Shown: positions 1 to 8,400 of the stretch, one piece after another | Layout: each line of letters begins with the position of its first letter | Position numbering within the stretch: position 1 is the first letter of the stretch | Assembly: GCA_009924765.1 (NCBI GenBank) | Contig: RFQW01000035.1 | Coordinates: 1-9,972, forward strand | Length of the DNA stretch: 9,972 bases | DNA from: Planctomycetota bacterium | GTDB taxonomy: Bacteria > Planctomycetota > Phycisphaerae > Phycisphaerales > SM1A02 | Direction: 5' to 3' | Notes under the pieces: generated by a model | Database searches by the model: none | Told to the model about the DNA's origin: nothing | Seen by the model: only the letters and a program-made list of their open reading frames with translations | Made by a program: the position numbers and the translations under genes

Positions 1-67
1 TAGATTTTTAATCTTCTGACTAATACCATTACGTAGCTCTGCAATTCCAATCATGGGAGGGTATTGA
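1..67. other. AT-rich left edge, upstream of small ORF
   Basis: The first ~55 bases are clearly AT-rich in an otherwise GC-rich window and contain no reading frame. A purine run GGGAGGG lies at 55-61 and would act as a ribosome binding site for a TTG at 68. The stretch could be the promoter and leader of the small ORF that follows, or a gene-free segment at the end of a contig. I see no convincing -35/-10 pair, inverted repeat or attachment-site structure in it. Confidence 0.3.
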
Positions 68-226
68 TTGCGATCTGCGAGCATGGCGTCGTTCACGCTG
101 GCGCCGATTCAGGTGCTTGCATGGACCAGCATCGGACTGAGCATGCCGGCGTTCGCTGCCGCGTGCGCCGGACTGGCTGCATGCGTGCTGCTGGCGGGCC
201 TCGCCACACCGCGCGCAGCGGCCTGA
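68..226 (+). CDS. Possible small single-pass membrane protein
   Basis: This short frame runs from TTG 68 (about 6 nt after GGGAGGG) or ATG 83 to TGA 224-226. It gives 52 or 47 residues that I do not recognise. From Met 83 the product is almost wholly hydrophobic and Ala/Leu-rich, with motifs such as 'VLAWTSIGLSMPAF' and 'CAGLAACVLLAGL', consistent with one membrane segment or an uncleaved signal anchor. Third codon positions are mostly G or C, as in the real genes here. Its stop abuts the stop of the convergent aminotransferase gene with no gap. It may be a real small protein, the residue of a decayed gene, or a chance frame; conservation would decide. No function is proposed. Confidence 0.3.
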   Translation: MRSASMASFTLAPIQVLAWTSIGLSMPAFAAACAGLAACVLLAGLATPRAAA

Positions 227-1456
227 TCAGCGCAGCGCTTCCACGAACGCCTTGAGGCGCCCCAGACCTTCGGTGATCTGCTGCTCGGAGCAGGCGAAGC
301 TGACGCGGATGTTGCTGCGCGCGCAGTCGCCGAAATCCTCGCCCGGCACCAGCGCCACCAGCGACTCTTCCAGCAATGCCTCCGCGAAGGTCTGCGCCGA
401 ATCGATCACGCGGCCGGCGGATGTGCGCAGCCCCATGCACTCGCGCACGCACGGAAAGGCGTAGAAGGCGCCGCTGCTCGGCGTGTTGCGCAGGCGCGGC
501 ACGGCGGCGAGCAGACGATGCGTGAGCTGCGCGCGCGCGGCAAACGCCTTGCGCATCTGCTCCACGCTGGCGGCACCGTTCGTCAGCGCCTCCACCACCG
601 CGGGCATGATGAAGGTGGGAATGCTGTTGGTGAGCTGGCCCTGCAGCTTGATCACTTCCTTCGCGAAGCGGCCTTCATCGCCGGGCGCGGCGATGTAGCC
701 CACGCGCCAGCCGGTCATGGCGAAGGCCTTGCTCATGCCGTTCACGGTGATGGTGCGGCCGGCCAGGCGCGGATCGGCGCCGGGGCTCACGTGCACCACA
801 TCGGGTTGCACCTCGGGATAGATCAGCTTCTCGTAGATCTCGTCGCTGACGATGGTCACATGCGCGTGGCGGGCCAGCATGTCGCACAGTTCGCGCATGA
901 CCTGCTGCGGCTGCACCACGCCACAGGGATTGCTCGGGCTGTTCAGGATGATGGCCCGCGTGTGCGGCGTGATGGCGCGCTCGATGGCGGCCACATCCAG
1001 CCTGAAGCCCAGCTCCACAGTGCTGGGCACCTCCACGCAGCGACCACCGTACAGCTCGATGAGCGGCTTGTAGCTCACCCACGCCGGCGTGGGCAGGATC
1101 ACCTCGTCGCCCGCGCCGAACTGCAGCAGCGTCTGCATGCACATGGCGATGGCGTGCTTGGCGCCCGCGGTGAGCGTGACGTGCTCGGGCTTGCATGCGA
1201 TGCCGTTCTCCACCTGCAGCTTGCGCGCCACCGCCTCGCGCACGGCCTTGTCGCCGGGCGTGGGTGCGTAGCGCGTCATGCCCGCGTCCAGCGCGCGCTT
1301 GGCGGCTTCGCGAATGGGTGCGGGCGTGTCGAAGTCGGGCTCGCCCACGCCGAAACCGATCACGGGCTTGCCCGCGGCCTTCAGCGCCGCGGCCTTCGCT
1401 GCCACCGCCAGCGTGGCGCTCTCCTTCATGCGTGCGACCGGTTCACCGATGTGCAT
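227..1456 (-). CDS. Pyridoxal-phosphate-dependent class I aminotransferase (aspartate aminotransferase-like, subgroup I-beta)
   Basis: The product is 409 residues, a normal length for the fold-type I AspC-like family, which moves amino groups between amino acids such as aspartate or aromatic residues and 2-oxo acids in the cytoplasm. The N-terminal block 'SATLAVAAKAAALKAAGKPV' followed by 'GEPDFDTP' (about 38-45) is typical of subgroup I-beta. Visible active-site residues are Asn176 in 'NSPSNPCG', Asp205 and Tyr208 in 'SDEIYEK', the Schiff-base Lys243 in 'NGMSKAFAMTGWRVGY', and Arg384 in 'SNIRVSF', which binds the substrate carboxylate. The start at Met 1456 gives the usual short N-terminus; the frame stays open upstream but runs into the prfB promoter region. 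No Shine-Dalgarno sequence precedes this ATG, but a TATCTT lies 7 nt upstream, suggesting a leaderless mRNA. The gene is divergent from prfB. Substrate cannot be fixed from sequence, so no symbol is given. Confidence 0.93.
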   Translation of the reverse strand: MHIGEPVARMKESATLAVAAKAAALKAAGKPVIGFGVGEPDFDTPAPIREAAKRALDAGMTRYAPTPGDKAVREAVARKLQVENGIACKPEHVTLTAGAKHAIAMCMQTLLQFGAGDEVILPTPAWVSYKPLIELYGGRCVEVPSTVELGFRLDVAAIERAITPHTRAIILNSPSNPCGVVQPQQVMRELCDMLARHAHVTIVSDEIYEKLIYPEVQPDVVHVSPGADPRLAGRTITVNGMSKAFAMTGWRVGYIAAPGDEGRFAKEVIKLQGQLTNSIPTFIMPAVVEALTNGAASVEQMRKAFAARAQLTHRLLAAVPRLRNTPSSGAFYAFPCVRECMGLRTSAGRVIDSAQTFAEALLEESLVALVPGEDFGDCARSNIRVSFACSEQQITEGLGRLKAFVEALR

Positions 1457-1463
1457 GACGTGG

Positions 1464-1469
1464 AAGATA
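1464..1469 (-). promoter_or_regulatory. Putative leaderless -10 element of the aminotransferase gene
   Basis: On the minus strand TATCTT ends 7 nt before the ATG at 1456, which puts the predicted transcription start at or very near the start codon. No Shine-Dalgarno-like run lies between 1457 and 1480, and no clear -35 box is visible. This is inferred from spacing and from its repetition at other genes in the window. Confidence 0.5.
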
Positions 1470-1513
1470 GCCGTGACACGCCCACGCACGCCTGCCCGGA
1501 TCCGTGCCACCGC

Positions 1514-1519
1514 TACACT
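1514..1519 (+). promoter_or_regulatory. Putative leaderless -10 element of prfB
   Basis: TACACT is followed by exactly 6 nt and then the prfB ATG at 1526. No Shine-Dalgarno sequence precedes that ATG. The spacing predicts a transcript that begins at the start codon. No good -35 match was seen about 17 nt upstream. Confidence 0.5.
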
Positions 1520-1525
1520 GCCGCG

Positions 1526-2660
1526 ATGCACTTCGACGCCCACCAGCCCGTTCTCGATGAACTTGAGGCGCGGATCACCGCCATCCGCGACTCTCTTTGA
1601 CTGGCCACGCAAGATCGCCGAGCGAAACACGCTGGTGGAGCGCATGGGCGCCGCGGACCTGTGGAACGACGCCAAGAACGCGCAGAAGGTGATCAACGAG
1701 CTGAAGGTGCTCCGCGCGCAGGTGGAGCCGCTGGAAGGCGTGATCAAGGACTTCGAGGACGCGCAGGTCGGCTACCAGATGAGCAAGGAGGCCGGCGACG
1801 CCGACCTGCTGAGCGAGGTGGACGAGACGCTGTTCCGACTGCAGTCGCGCATGGCCAAGGTGGAACTGCAGAGCCTGCTCTCGGGCAAGCATGACTACCG
1901 CAACTGCTTCGTCACGCTTCAGGCCGGCGCCGGCGGCACCGAGGCCGAAGACTGGGCGGGCATGCTGGAGCGCATGTACCTGTACTACTGGAACGAGATG
2001 GGCTGGAAGATCGAGGAGATGCACCGCAGCGCGGGCGCCGAAGCGGGCGTGAGCGAAGTGGCGTATCGCCTGGAAGGTCCCTACGCCTTCGGCTACATGA
2101 ACTGCGAACGCGGCACGCATCGCCTTGCGCGCGTGAGTCCGTTCAACGCCGAAGGCAAGCGCCAGACCAGCTTCGCCACCGTGGACGTGAGCCCCGAGTT
2201 CGAGGAGACGGATCTGGAGATTCCGGCCAAGGACCTGGAGATCGTGCCCTTCGTGCGCGCCAGCGGTCCCGGCGGCCAGAACGTGAACAAGGTCGCCACC
2301 GCGATCCGCGTGACGCACATCCCCACCGGCATCCAGGTGGTGGCCAGCACCTTCCGCGACCAGCCGCAGAACCGCAAGCAGGCCATGAGCGTGCTGCGCG
2401 GCAAGCTGGAGCAGATCGAGGAAGAGCGCCGCGCCGCCGAGATCGCCGCGGTGACGGGCGGCAAGGTGACGCGCGACTGGGGCACGCAGATCCGCAGCTA
2501 CGTGTTCTACGACAACCGCGTGAAGGACCATCGCACCGGCCACGAGACGGGCAACCCGCAGCATGTGCTCGATGGCCGCATCGCGCCGTTCATCGACGCC
2601 GAACTGCAGCGCCGCCGCACCGAGCGTGAGCGCGAGAAGGTTTCCGGCAAGGGCGCGTGA
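1526..2660 (+). CDS. prfB: Peptide chain release factor 2 (RF2), with programmed +1 frameshift
   Basis: RF2 recognises UGA and UAA stop codons in the ribosomal A site and triggers release of the peptide. The gene is in two frames. ATG 1526 opens 24 codons ending in CTT, followed by an in-frame TGA (1598-1600). A +1 shift there continues at GAC 1599 ('DWPRKIAERN') to TGA 2658-2660, giving about 377 residues, close to the usual ~365. The anticodon-like SPF tripeptide of RF2 is at 204-206 ('RVSPFNAEGKRQ') and the catalytic GGQ at 249-251 ('SGPGGQNVNK'). Ala245 matches the position equivalent to E. coli 246, where Ala is the usual residue. The 'C-terminal IRSYVFYDNRVKDHRTG' block is also typical. 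The frameshift provides autoregulation: low RF2 favours shifting and more RF2. The debranching enzyme gene overlaps its stop codon. Confidence 0.95.
1595..1601 (+). promoter_or_regulatory. prfB: prfB programmed +1 frameshift site (CTT TGA C)
   Basis: The slippery CTT at codon 24 is followed by the in-frame TGA and a C, the poor-context stop conserved at RF2 recoding sites. The tRNA on CTT slips one base to TTT, and translation resumes at GAC 1599-1601. The SD-like AGGGGG-type stimulator that normally sits 3 nt upstream is absent; the preceding bases read CCATCCGCGACTCT. Confidence 0.92.
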
Positions 2661-4716
2661 TGACCACCGCGCTCGACGCGATCGTGGATCTGGGGCCGAG
2701 CCAGTGGCGCGATGCGCGCCAGAGCGGACAGCTGGAATGGCTGAGCACCAACGGCCTCGGCGGCTACGCCTGCGGCACCGTGGGCGGACTGCTGCAACGA
2801 CGCTGGCATGGCCTGCTGGTGGCCGCCACCGACGCCCCCGCAGGTCGCACCATGCTGGTGCCCAAGATCGAGCTGTTCGCCACGGTGGATGGCACCGTGC
2901 ATCCGCTCTCCGCCAATGAATGGGCGGGCGCCGGCATCGATGCACCCGGCCTCGGCAACCTGATCCGCTTCCACATGAACGGATCGGTGATCGTGCGCCA
3001 CTGGCGCATCGGCTCGGCGCTGCTCGAGGAACGCATCACCATGGCGCGCGGCCGCAACGCCACCGCCGTGCTGCTGACGCTGCGCCACGCGAGCAAGCCG
3101 GTGCAGATCGCGATCAAGTGCCTGGTGAATCACCGTCCGCACGACCACCTTGCGCAGGTGGGTGCGTTCAAGGCCGACATCGCGCAGCAGCCGGGTGGCC
3201 TGCGCGTGCAGTTCGAAGGCGCGCAGGGCGAAGGCAGCCAGGTGCACCTGCAGGCCGATGGCTGCGCAGCCACCGCCGACGGCACCTGGTACCGCAACTA
3301 TCTGCTGCCGGTCGAACGCGCATTGGGCTACGACTGCGTGGATGCCAGCGTGTGTGCCGGTGAACTGGTGATCACGCTGAAGCCCGGCGAATCACGCGGT
3401 TTCACCGCGAGCACGCAACGCGAACAACCCGGCGAGGCGGGTCGCATCGTGGCCGCGTGCCTTCGCCGATCCAAGAAGCTCGTCGAGGCGGCGAAGGCCA
3501 CCGGCGACCACTTCCGCGCGCGTCTGGCGCTTTCGGCCGACCAGTTCATCGTGCAGCGCGGCCTGCCCGACGGCAAGCGCGGCACCAGCGTGATCGCGGG
3601 CTACCCGTGGTTCGCCGACTGGGGTCGCGATGCGCTGATCTCGCTGCCCGGCCTGTGCCTTTCCACCGGCCGCGCCGACGATGCCGCGAGCATCCTGCGC
3701 TCGCTGGCACGCTTCCAGAAGGATGGCCTGCTGCCCAATCGCTTCCCCGCACCGGGCGAGCCGTGGATGGACAACAGCGTGGATGCACCGCTGCTGCTGG
3801 CCGAGGCCGGCCGACGCACCGTGAACGCCACGCGCGACTGGGATCTGGCGCGGGATCTGTGGCCCGCGCTGCAGAACACGTTCGATGCCTTCATGAAGGG
3901 CACGCGCCACGGCATCGCGGTGGACGCGAAGGACGGCCTGCTCGCCGCCGCCGAACCCGGCGCGCAGCTGACCTGGATGGACGCCAAGGTTGGCGACCGC
4001 GTGATCACGCCACGCATGGGCAAGCCCGTCGAGATCAACGCGCTGTGGTGCGGCCTGCTGCAGACCATGATCGACTGGGCGCCGCGACTGAAGCGTGATG
4101 CCGCCGCGCAGGCGAAGGCGCTTGCGAAGGCGAAGCGCTCGTTCGCGCGGTTCAGCCGACCCGATGGCACCGGCCTGATCGATGTGCTGGATGGTCCGCA
4201 GGGCAACGAAGACTGCCTGCGCCCCAACCAGCTGTTCGCGCTCACCGGGCCCACGCCGCTGGTGAACGCCACGCTTGGCAAGCGCATGCTCGCCACCGTG
4301 CGCGACCAGTTGCTCACGCCGCTCGGACTTCGCTCGCTGGGTCCGCACGAACCCGGCTATCGCGGCCGTTACGAAGGTCCGGTGGAACACCGCGTCCGCA
4401 CGAACCCGGCTATCGCGGCCGTTACGAAGGTCCGGTGGAACACCGCGACGAGGCCTATCACATGGGCACGGCATGGCCCTGGCTGCTGGCGCCCTACACC
4501 ACCGCGCTGCAGCGTGCGGGGGATGAAGCAGGCATCGCACTTGCCCGCGAACCCTTCCTGCATCACCTGCGCGAAGGCTGCCTGGGCCAGGTGTGCGAGG
4601 TGTCCGACGGCGATGCGCCCCAACGGCCCAGCGGCTGCTTCGCGCAGGCCTGGAGCGTGGCGGCGCTGCTGGATGACGGCGTGGGCATCGAAACGCCGGC
4701 CGCGCGCTCGCGCTGA
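2660..4716 (+). pseudogene. Glycogen debranching enzyme (amylo-alpha-1,6-glucosidase, GH133-type), frame broken by a 53-bp duplication
   Basis: The product would hydrolyse alpha-1,6 branch points during glycogen breakdown in the cytoplasm. The N-terminal GDE_N-type domain shows 'WLSTNGLGGYACGTVGG' and 'RRWHGLLVAA'. The C-terminal (alpha/alpha)6 domain shows 'GYPWFADWGRDALISLPG' (WFADWGRD at 317-324), 'LTWMDAKVG' (Asp441) and 'GKPVEINALW' (Glu458). After residue ~578 ('GPVEHR') the frame is lost, because 53 bp are present twice (4341-4393 and 4394-4446). Reading on from the second copy restores 'DEAYHMGTAWPW' through 'RPSGCFAQAWSVAALLDDG' to TGA 4714-4716. With one copy removed the enzyme is an intact ~667 residues, normal for the family. 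As given, the frame ends out of register at 4786. ATG 2660 overlaps the prfB TGA by one base (GTG 2657 is possible) and has AAGGG 6 nt upstream. A true lesion and an assembly error are both possible. Confidence 0.88.
4341..4446 (+). repeat. Exact 53-bp tandem duplication inside the debranching enzyme gene
   Basis: The unit beginning GTCCGCACGAACCC occurs at 4341-4393 and, with no mismatch, at 4394-4446. Because 53 is not a multiple of three, it shifts the frame of the debranching enzyme. The first copy encodes the expected 'PHEPGYRGRYEGPVEHR' and the second is read in another frame as 'VRTNPAIAAVTKVRWNTA'. The bases on either side of the two copies differ. Confidence 0.97.
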
Positions 4717-4783
4717 TCGAGCGCTCGCGCGCCAACGAGGGCTGCGGCATTCGCGGCAATCATGGGTGGAACACCCGCACCGT

Positions 4784-4789
4784 TAGACT
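4784..4789 (+). promoter_or_regulatory. Possible -10 element near the sigma factor gene
   Basis: TAGACT matches the TAnnnT pattern seen before other genes here, but it directly abuts the candidate GTG start at 4790 instead of lying 6-7 nt before it. If it is the -10 box, transcription would begin near 4796, inside the annotated frame, and the true start codon would be further downstream. Confidence 0.3.
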
Positions 4790-5434
4790 GTGCACAGGCA
4801 TTCGCACTGCGCGGATCCACACCCAAGGCAGGAGCGCCCCGCGAAAGAGTCCGCATCCATCCTGCAGCGCGTGGCCGCCGGCGAACCCGGCGCCATCAAC
4901 GAGTGCCTGAACCGCTTTCATGGCCTGGTGTGGTCGTTGGCGCGCAAGCTGGGCGCCCCGGCCGCCGACGCCGAGGACGCCGTGCAGGAGATCTTTCTCG
5001 ACCTGTGGAAGAGCGCGCCGCGATTCGATCCATCGATCGCCAGCGAAACCACCTTCGTGGCCATGATCGCGCGGCGTCGCCTGATCGACCGTGGTCGGCG
5101 GCGCATGCGACGGCCCGAAGCCATGATGATCGAGGAGTCGGTGGCATCGCCGTCGGCGCAATCCGATCCGGTGGAAGTTCGCGAGGCGGCCTCCCTGGTG
5201 CAGGACGCCTTCCGCACCCTGCGGCCCGAGCAGCAGCGGGTGCTGCAGTTGTCGATCCACCACGGTTGCAGCCATGAGCAGATCGCCACGGCCACTGGCC
5301 TGCCGCTGGGCACCGTGAAGACCCACGCCCGCCGAGGCCTGATCCGACTGCGGCAGGTGCTGGCGGATGCGGGCGTGACACCCGATGGGCTGAGCGCCGA
5401 AGGGCTGGGGCCATCCGGCAACGGGTCCGCCTGA
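4790..5434 (+). CDS. ECF-type RNA polymerase sigma factor (sigma-70 family)
   Basis: The product, up to 214 residues, has only sigma regions 2 and 4, as in extracytoplasmic-function sigma factors, which direct RNA polymerase to a restricted promoter set. Region 2 (about 40-105) reads 'FHGLVWSLARKLG', then 'ADAEDAVQEIFLDLW', then 'ETTFVAMIARRRLIDRGRRR', the core-binding and -10 recognition segments. Region 4 (about 138-190) has 'LRPEQQRVLQLS' and the helix-turn-helix 'SHEQIATATGLPLGTVKTHARRGL', which reads the -35 element. A Gly/Pro-rich tail of about 20 residues follows. The start is unsure: GTG 4790 is the most upstream start in this stretch, has no ribosome binding site, and adds ~23 residues without similarity to the fold before 'SILQRVAAGE'. 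No anti-sigma gene lies beside it; the next gene encodes a protease. This resembles planctomycete ECF factors, from memory. Confidence 0.9.
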   Translation: MHRHSHCADPHPRQERPAKESASILQRVAAGEPGAINECLNRFHGLVWSLARKLGAPAADAEDAVQEIFLDLWKSAPRFDPSIASETTFVAMIARRRLIDRGRRRMRRPEAMMIEESVASPSAQSDPVEVREAASLVQDAFRTLRPEQQRVLQLSIHHGCSHEQIATATGLPLGTVKTHARRGLIRLRQVLADAGVTPDGLSAEGLGPSGNGSA

Positions 5435-5472
5435 CCGCCCCACCTGCCTGAAACCTGCAGCGGCAAGGACGG

Positions 5473-5478
5473 TACAAA
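5473..5478 (+). promoter_or_regulatory. Putative leaderless -10 element of the tricorn-type protease gene
   Basis: TACAAA matches TATAAT at 4 of 6 positions and ends 7 nt before ATG 5486. A weak -35 candidate CTGAAA (5448-5453) is 19 nt upstream. AAGGA at 5465-5469 is too far from ATG 5486 to serve it, but is well placed for an out-of-frame ATG at 5478. Confidence 0.4.
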
Positions 5479-5485
5479 TGCGCCT

Positions 5486-8400
5486 ATGCATCGCACCGCC
5501 CGCTTCCTGTGCCTTCCCCTGCTCGCACTGCCCTGCCTGACCGCCATCGCGGCGGACACCGCGCGTGATCCAGCCGAAGTGCCGCCCGCGGCCATGCTGC
5601 GATTCCCCGACATCGGGCCCAAGGACATCGTGTTCAGCTTCGCCGGCGATCTGTGGCTGGTGGACAAGAAGGGCGGCATGGCGCGACCGCTCACCAACGC
5701 GCGCGGGCCCGAGAGCACACCCAAGTTCTCGCCCGACGGCAAGCGCGTGGCGTTCGTGGGTGGCTACGAAGGCAACCGCGACATCTACACGCTGCCCGTT
5801 GGTGGTGGCGAACCCTTCCGCGTGACGCATCACCCTTCAAGTGAAGGCCTGTGCGACTGGAACGGCGACGCGATCATGTTCACCACCGGTGACCTTGGTG
5901 GACTCACGCGACAGACGCGACTGTTCCAGGTGCCGTCGACGGGCGGACTGCCGACGCCGCTGCCCGTTCCCTACGGCGCCAACGCCGCCGTGAACAAGAC
6001 CGGCGAGTGGCTGGCCTACACGCCGCACGCCATCGACACGCGCACATGGAAGCGCTACCGCGGCGGCATGGCCACGGACATCTGGCTGTACAACCTGAAG
6101 AGCGGCGAGGCGCGCCGACTGACCGACTACGAGGGCATCGACACGCTGCCCATGTGGCACGGAGACACGCTGTATTTCCTGAGCGATCAGGGTGACTCGC
6201 ACCGACTGAACATCTTCAAGTGCGATCCGGCCACCGGCAAGCGCACCCAGCTCACCAGCTTCACCGACGAGGATGTGCGCTGGCCAAGCGTGGGTCCCGA
6301 TGACGGCACGAGCGGCGAGATCGTGTTCCAGAAGGGCGATCAGCTGATGGTGCTGGACCTGGGCAACAACCAGACCCGCACCGTGAACGTGCAGGTTCCG
6401 GGCGATCGCCCCAAGGTGACCGCGCGCAACGTGGATCAGGCACGCAACCTCTCCGAATGGTCGATCGGCCCCACCGGCAAGCGCGTGGTGGTGAGCGCCC
6501 GCGGCGACCTGTGGACCGCGCCCACCGAGAACGGCACGCCACGACCGCTCACCAGCAGCAGCGGCGTGTTCGAGCGCAATCCCGCATGGAGCCCCGACGG
6601 CAAGTCGATCGCCTTCTTCGACGACAGCACCGGCGAGTACGAGCTGTACGTGATGCCCGCCGATGGCAAGGGCGCGAAGCGTCAACTGACCAGCGATGCG
6701 GGACCGTTCAAGACCGACATCAACTGGAGCCCCGACTCCAAGCGCGTCGCCTACTCCGACAAGACCGGCACGATGTGGCTGGTCACGCTGGAGGATGGCA
6801 CGCGCGCGCGCGTGGATCGCGATCCGCGCTCGCGCACCCTGCGCCCGAGCTTCAGCCACGACGGCGCATGGATCGCCTACACCCGCGTGGACGAGGATCG
6901 CGAGACGCCGGCCATCTGGCTGTATGAAGTGGCCACGGGCAAGAGCACGCAGGTCACCGCCGGCATGTTCGGCGACAGCCTGCCCACCTTCGATCGCAAG
7001 GGCGACTACCTGGTGTTCGCCAGCGAGCGCCGCTTCGAGCCCAAGTACAGCGCGCTGGACGCCACCTGGGTGTACGACGACACCGAGCAGCTGTACCTGG
7101 TGCCGCTGCGCAAGGATGTGAAGCTGCCCTGGCCAGCCGAGAGCGACGAGGAGAAGCCCGGCGCGGACAAGGACAAGAAGGACGACGCGAAGGACGGCGA
7201 CAAGGCCGACAAGAAGGACGACGCCAAGAAGGACGGCGCCGCCGCGGGCGATGACAAGCCTGCCGATGGCGACAAGCCGCGTCGCAAGCGTCGCTCGAGC
7301 GAGTTCGACGCCGTGGACACGGTGGCCATGCAGGACAAGCCCAAGGATCCACCCGCCGACGAGAAGAAGCCGGAGAAGCAGGACGAGCCCTCGAAGGACG
7401 GCGAGAAGAAGGATGACGCCAAGGACGCCGCGAAGGATGGCGACAAGAAGGACGACGCGAAGAAGGACGAGCCCAAGAAGAAGGAGGAGCCGAAGCCGAT
7501 CACGATCGACATGGACGGCTTCGAGGCCCGCGCGATCCAGCTTCCAACCGCAGGCGGCATCTACGGCGCCATCGGCTTCAACGACAAGGGCCAGCTGCTG
7601 TACGCGCGCGGCGGCATCAAGCTGCTCGACCTGACCGACAAGGAGAAGAAGGAGAAGAACGTCGGTGAAGGCGGTGGCTTCGAGGTGAGCGCCGATGGCA
7701 AGCGGCTGCTGGTTGGCGGTGGCGCGGTGGTGGACGCCAGCGCCGACGGCAAGCGTCGCACGCCCGTCACCACCTCGATGGAGGCTTCGCTGGATCCACG
7801 CGCGGAGTGGCGGCAGATCATCCTGGACGCGCACCGCATCATGCGCGACTGGTTCTACGACCCGGGCATGCATCAGGTGGACTGGAACGCGCAGCGCGAT
7901 CACGCGCTGAAGCTGCTCGAGGGCGCCAACAGCCGCGAGGACGTGAACTGGATCATCTCCGAGATGATCAGCGAGCTGAACGTGGGCCACGCCTACCTGC
8001 AGAACCCCGGCGATGTGGAAACCCCCGCCACCAGCAGCGCAGGCATGCTGGGCGTTGATTGGGAAGTTGCGCAGGCCGAGGACGGCGCAAAAGCCTACCG
8101 CTTCGCCAAGCTGATCGAAGGCGCACCGTGGGACGCCGATGCACGCAATCCGCTGCGCGAGGTGGGCGTGAAGGAAGGCGAATACCTGCTTGCCGTGAAC
8201 GGCCGCACCGTGGATGCCGCGAAGGATCCGTGGGCGCCGTTCGAGGGCCTGGCCGGCAAGGTGGTCACCATCACCGTCAGCGAGAAGCCCGCACGTGACG
8301 GCACCGAGCGCGACGTGGTGGTGCGCACGCTGTCCAGCGAGCAGCCGCTGCGCTATCGCGCATGGATCGAGCGCAACCGACAGCTGGTGGACAAGCTCAG

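Noticed and set aside
518..1600. Long plus-strand frame across the aminotransferase gene, ending at the prfB in-frame TGA
   Set aside because: Only its last 24 codons (from ATG 1526) are real, as the first part of prfB. The rest is His/Arg/Gly-rich antisense translation of the aminotransferase.
1575..2945. Minus-strand frame of 456 codons opposite prfB and the debranching enzyme start
   Set aside because: No family signature, and it overlaps two well-identified plus-strand genes along its whole length.
4341..4446. Tandem repeat as a CRISPR fragment or mobile-element end
   Set aside because: Two copies lie directly head to tail with no spacer, and each is part of the debranching enzyme coding sequence; it is a simple duplication.
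4702..4732. GC-rich inverted repeat over the debranching enzyme stop codon as a terminator
   Set aside because: Two 5-bp helices (GCGCG/CGCGC and GCGCT/AGCGC) are separated by a 3-nt internal mismatch and no T run follows, so it is weak and possibly chance in GC-rich DNA.
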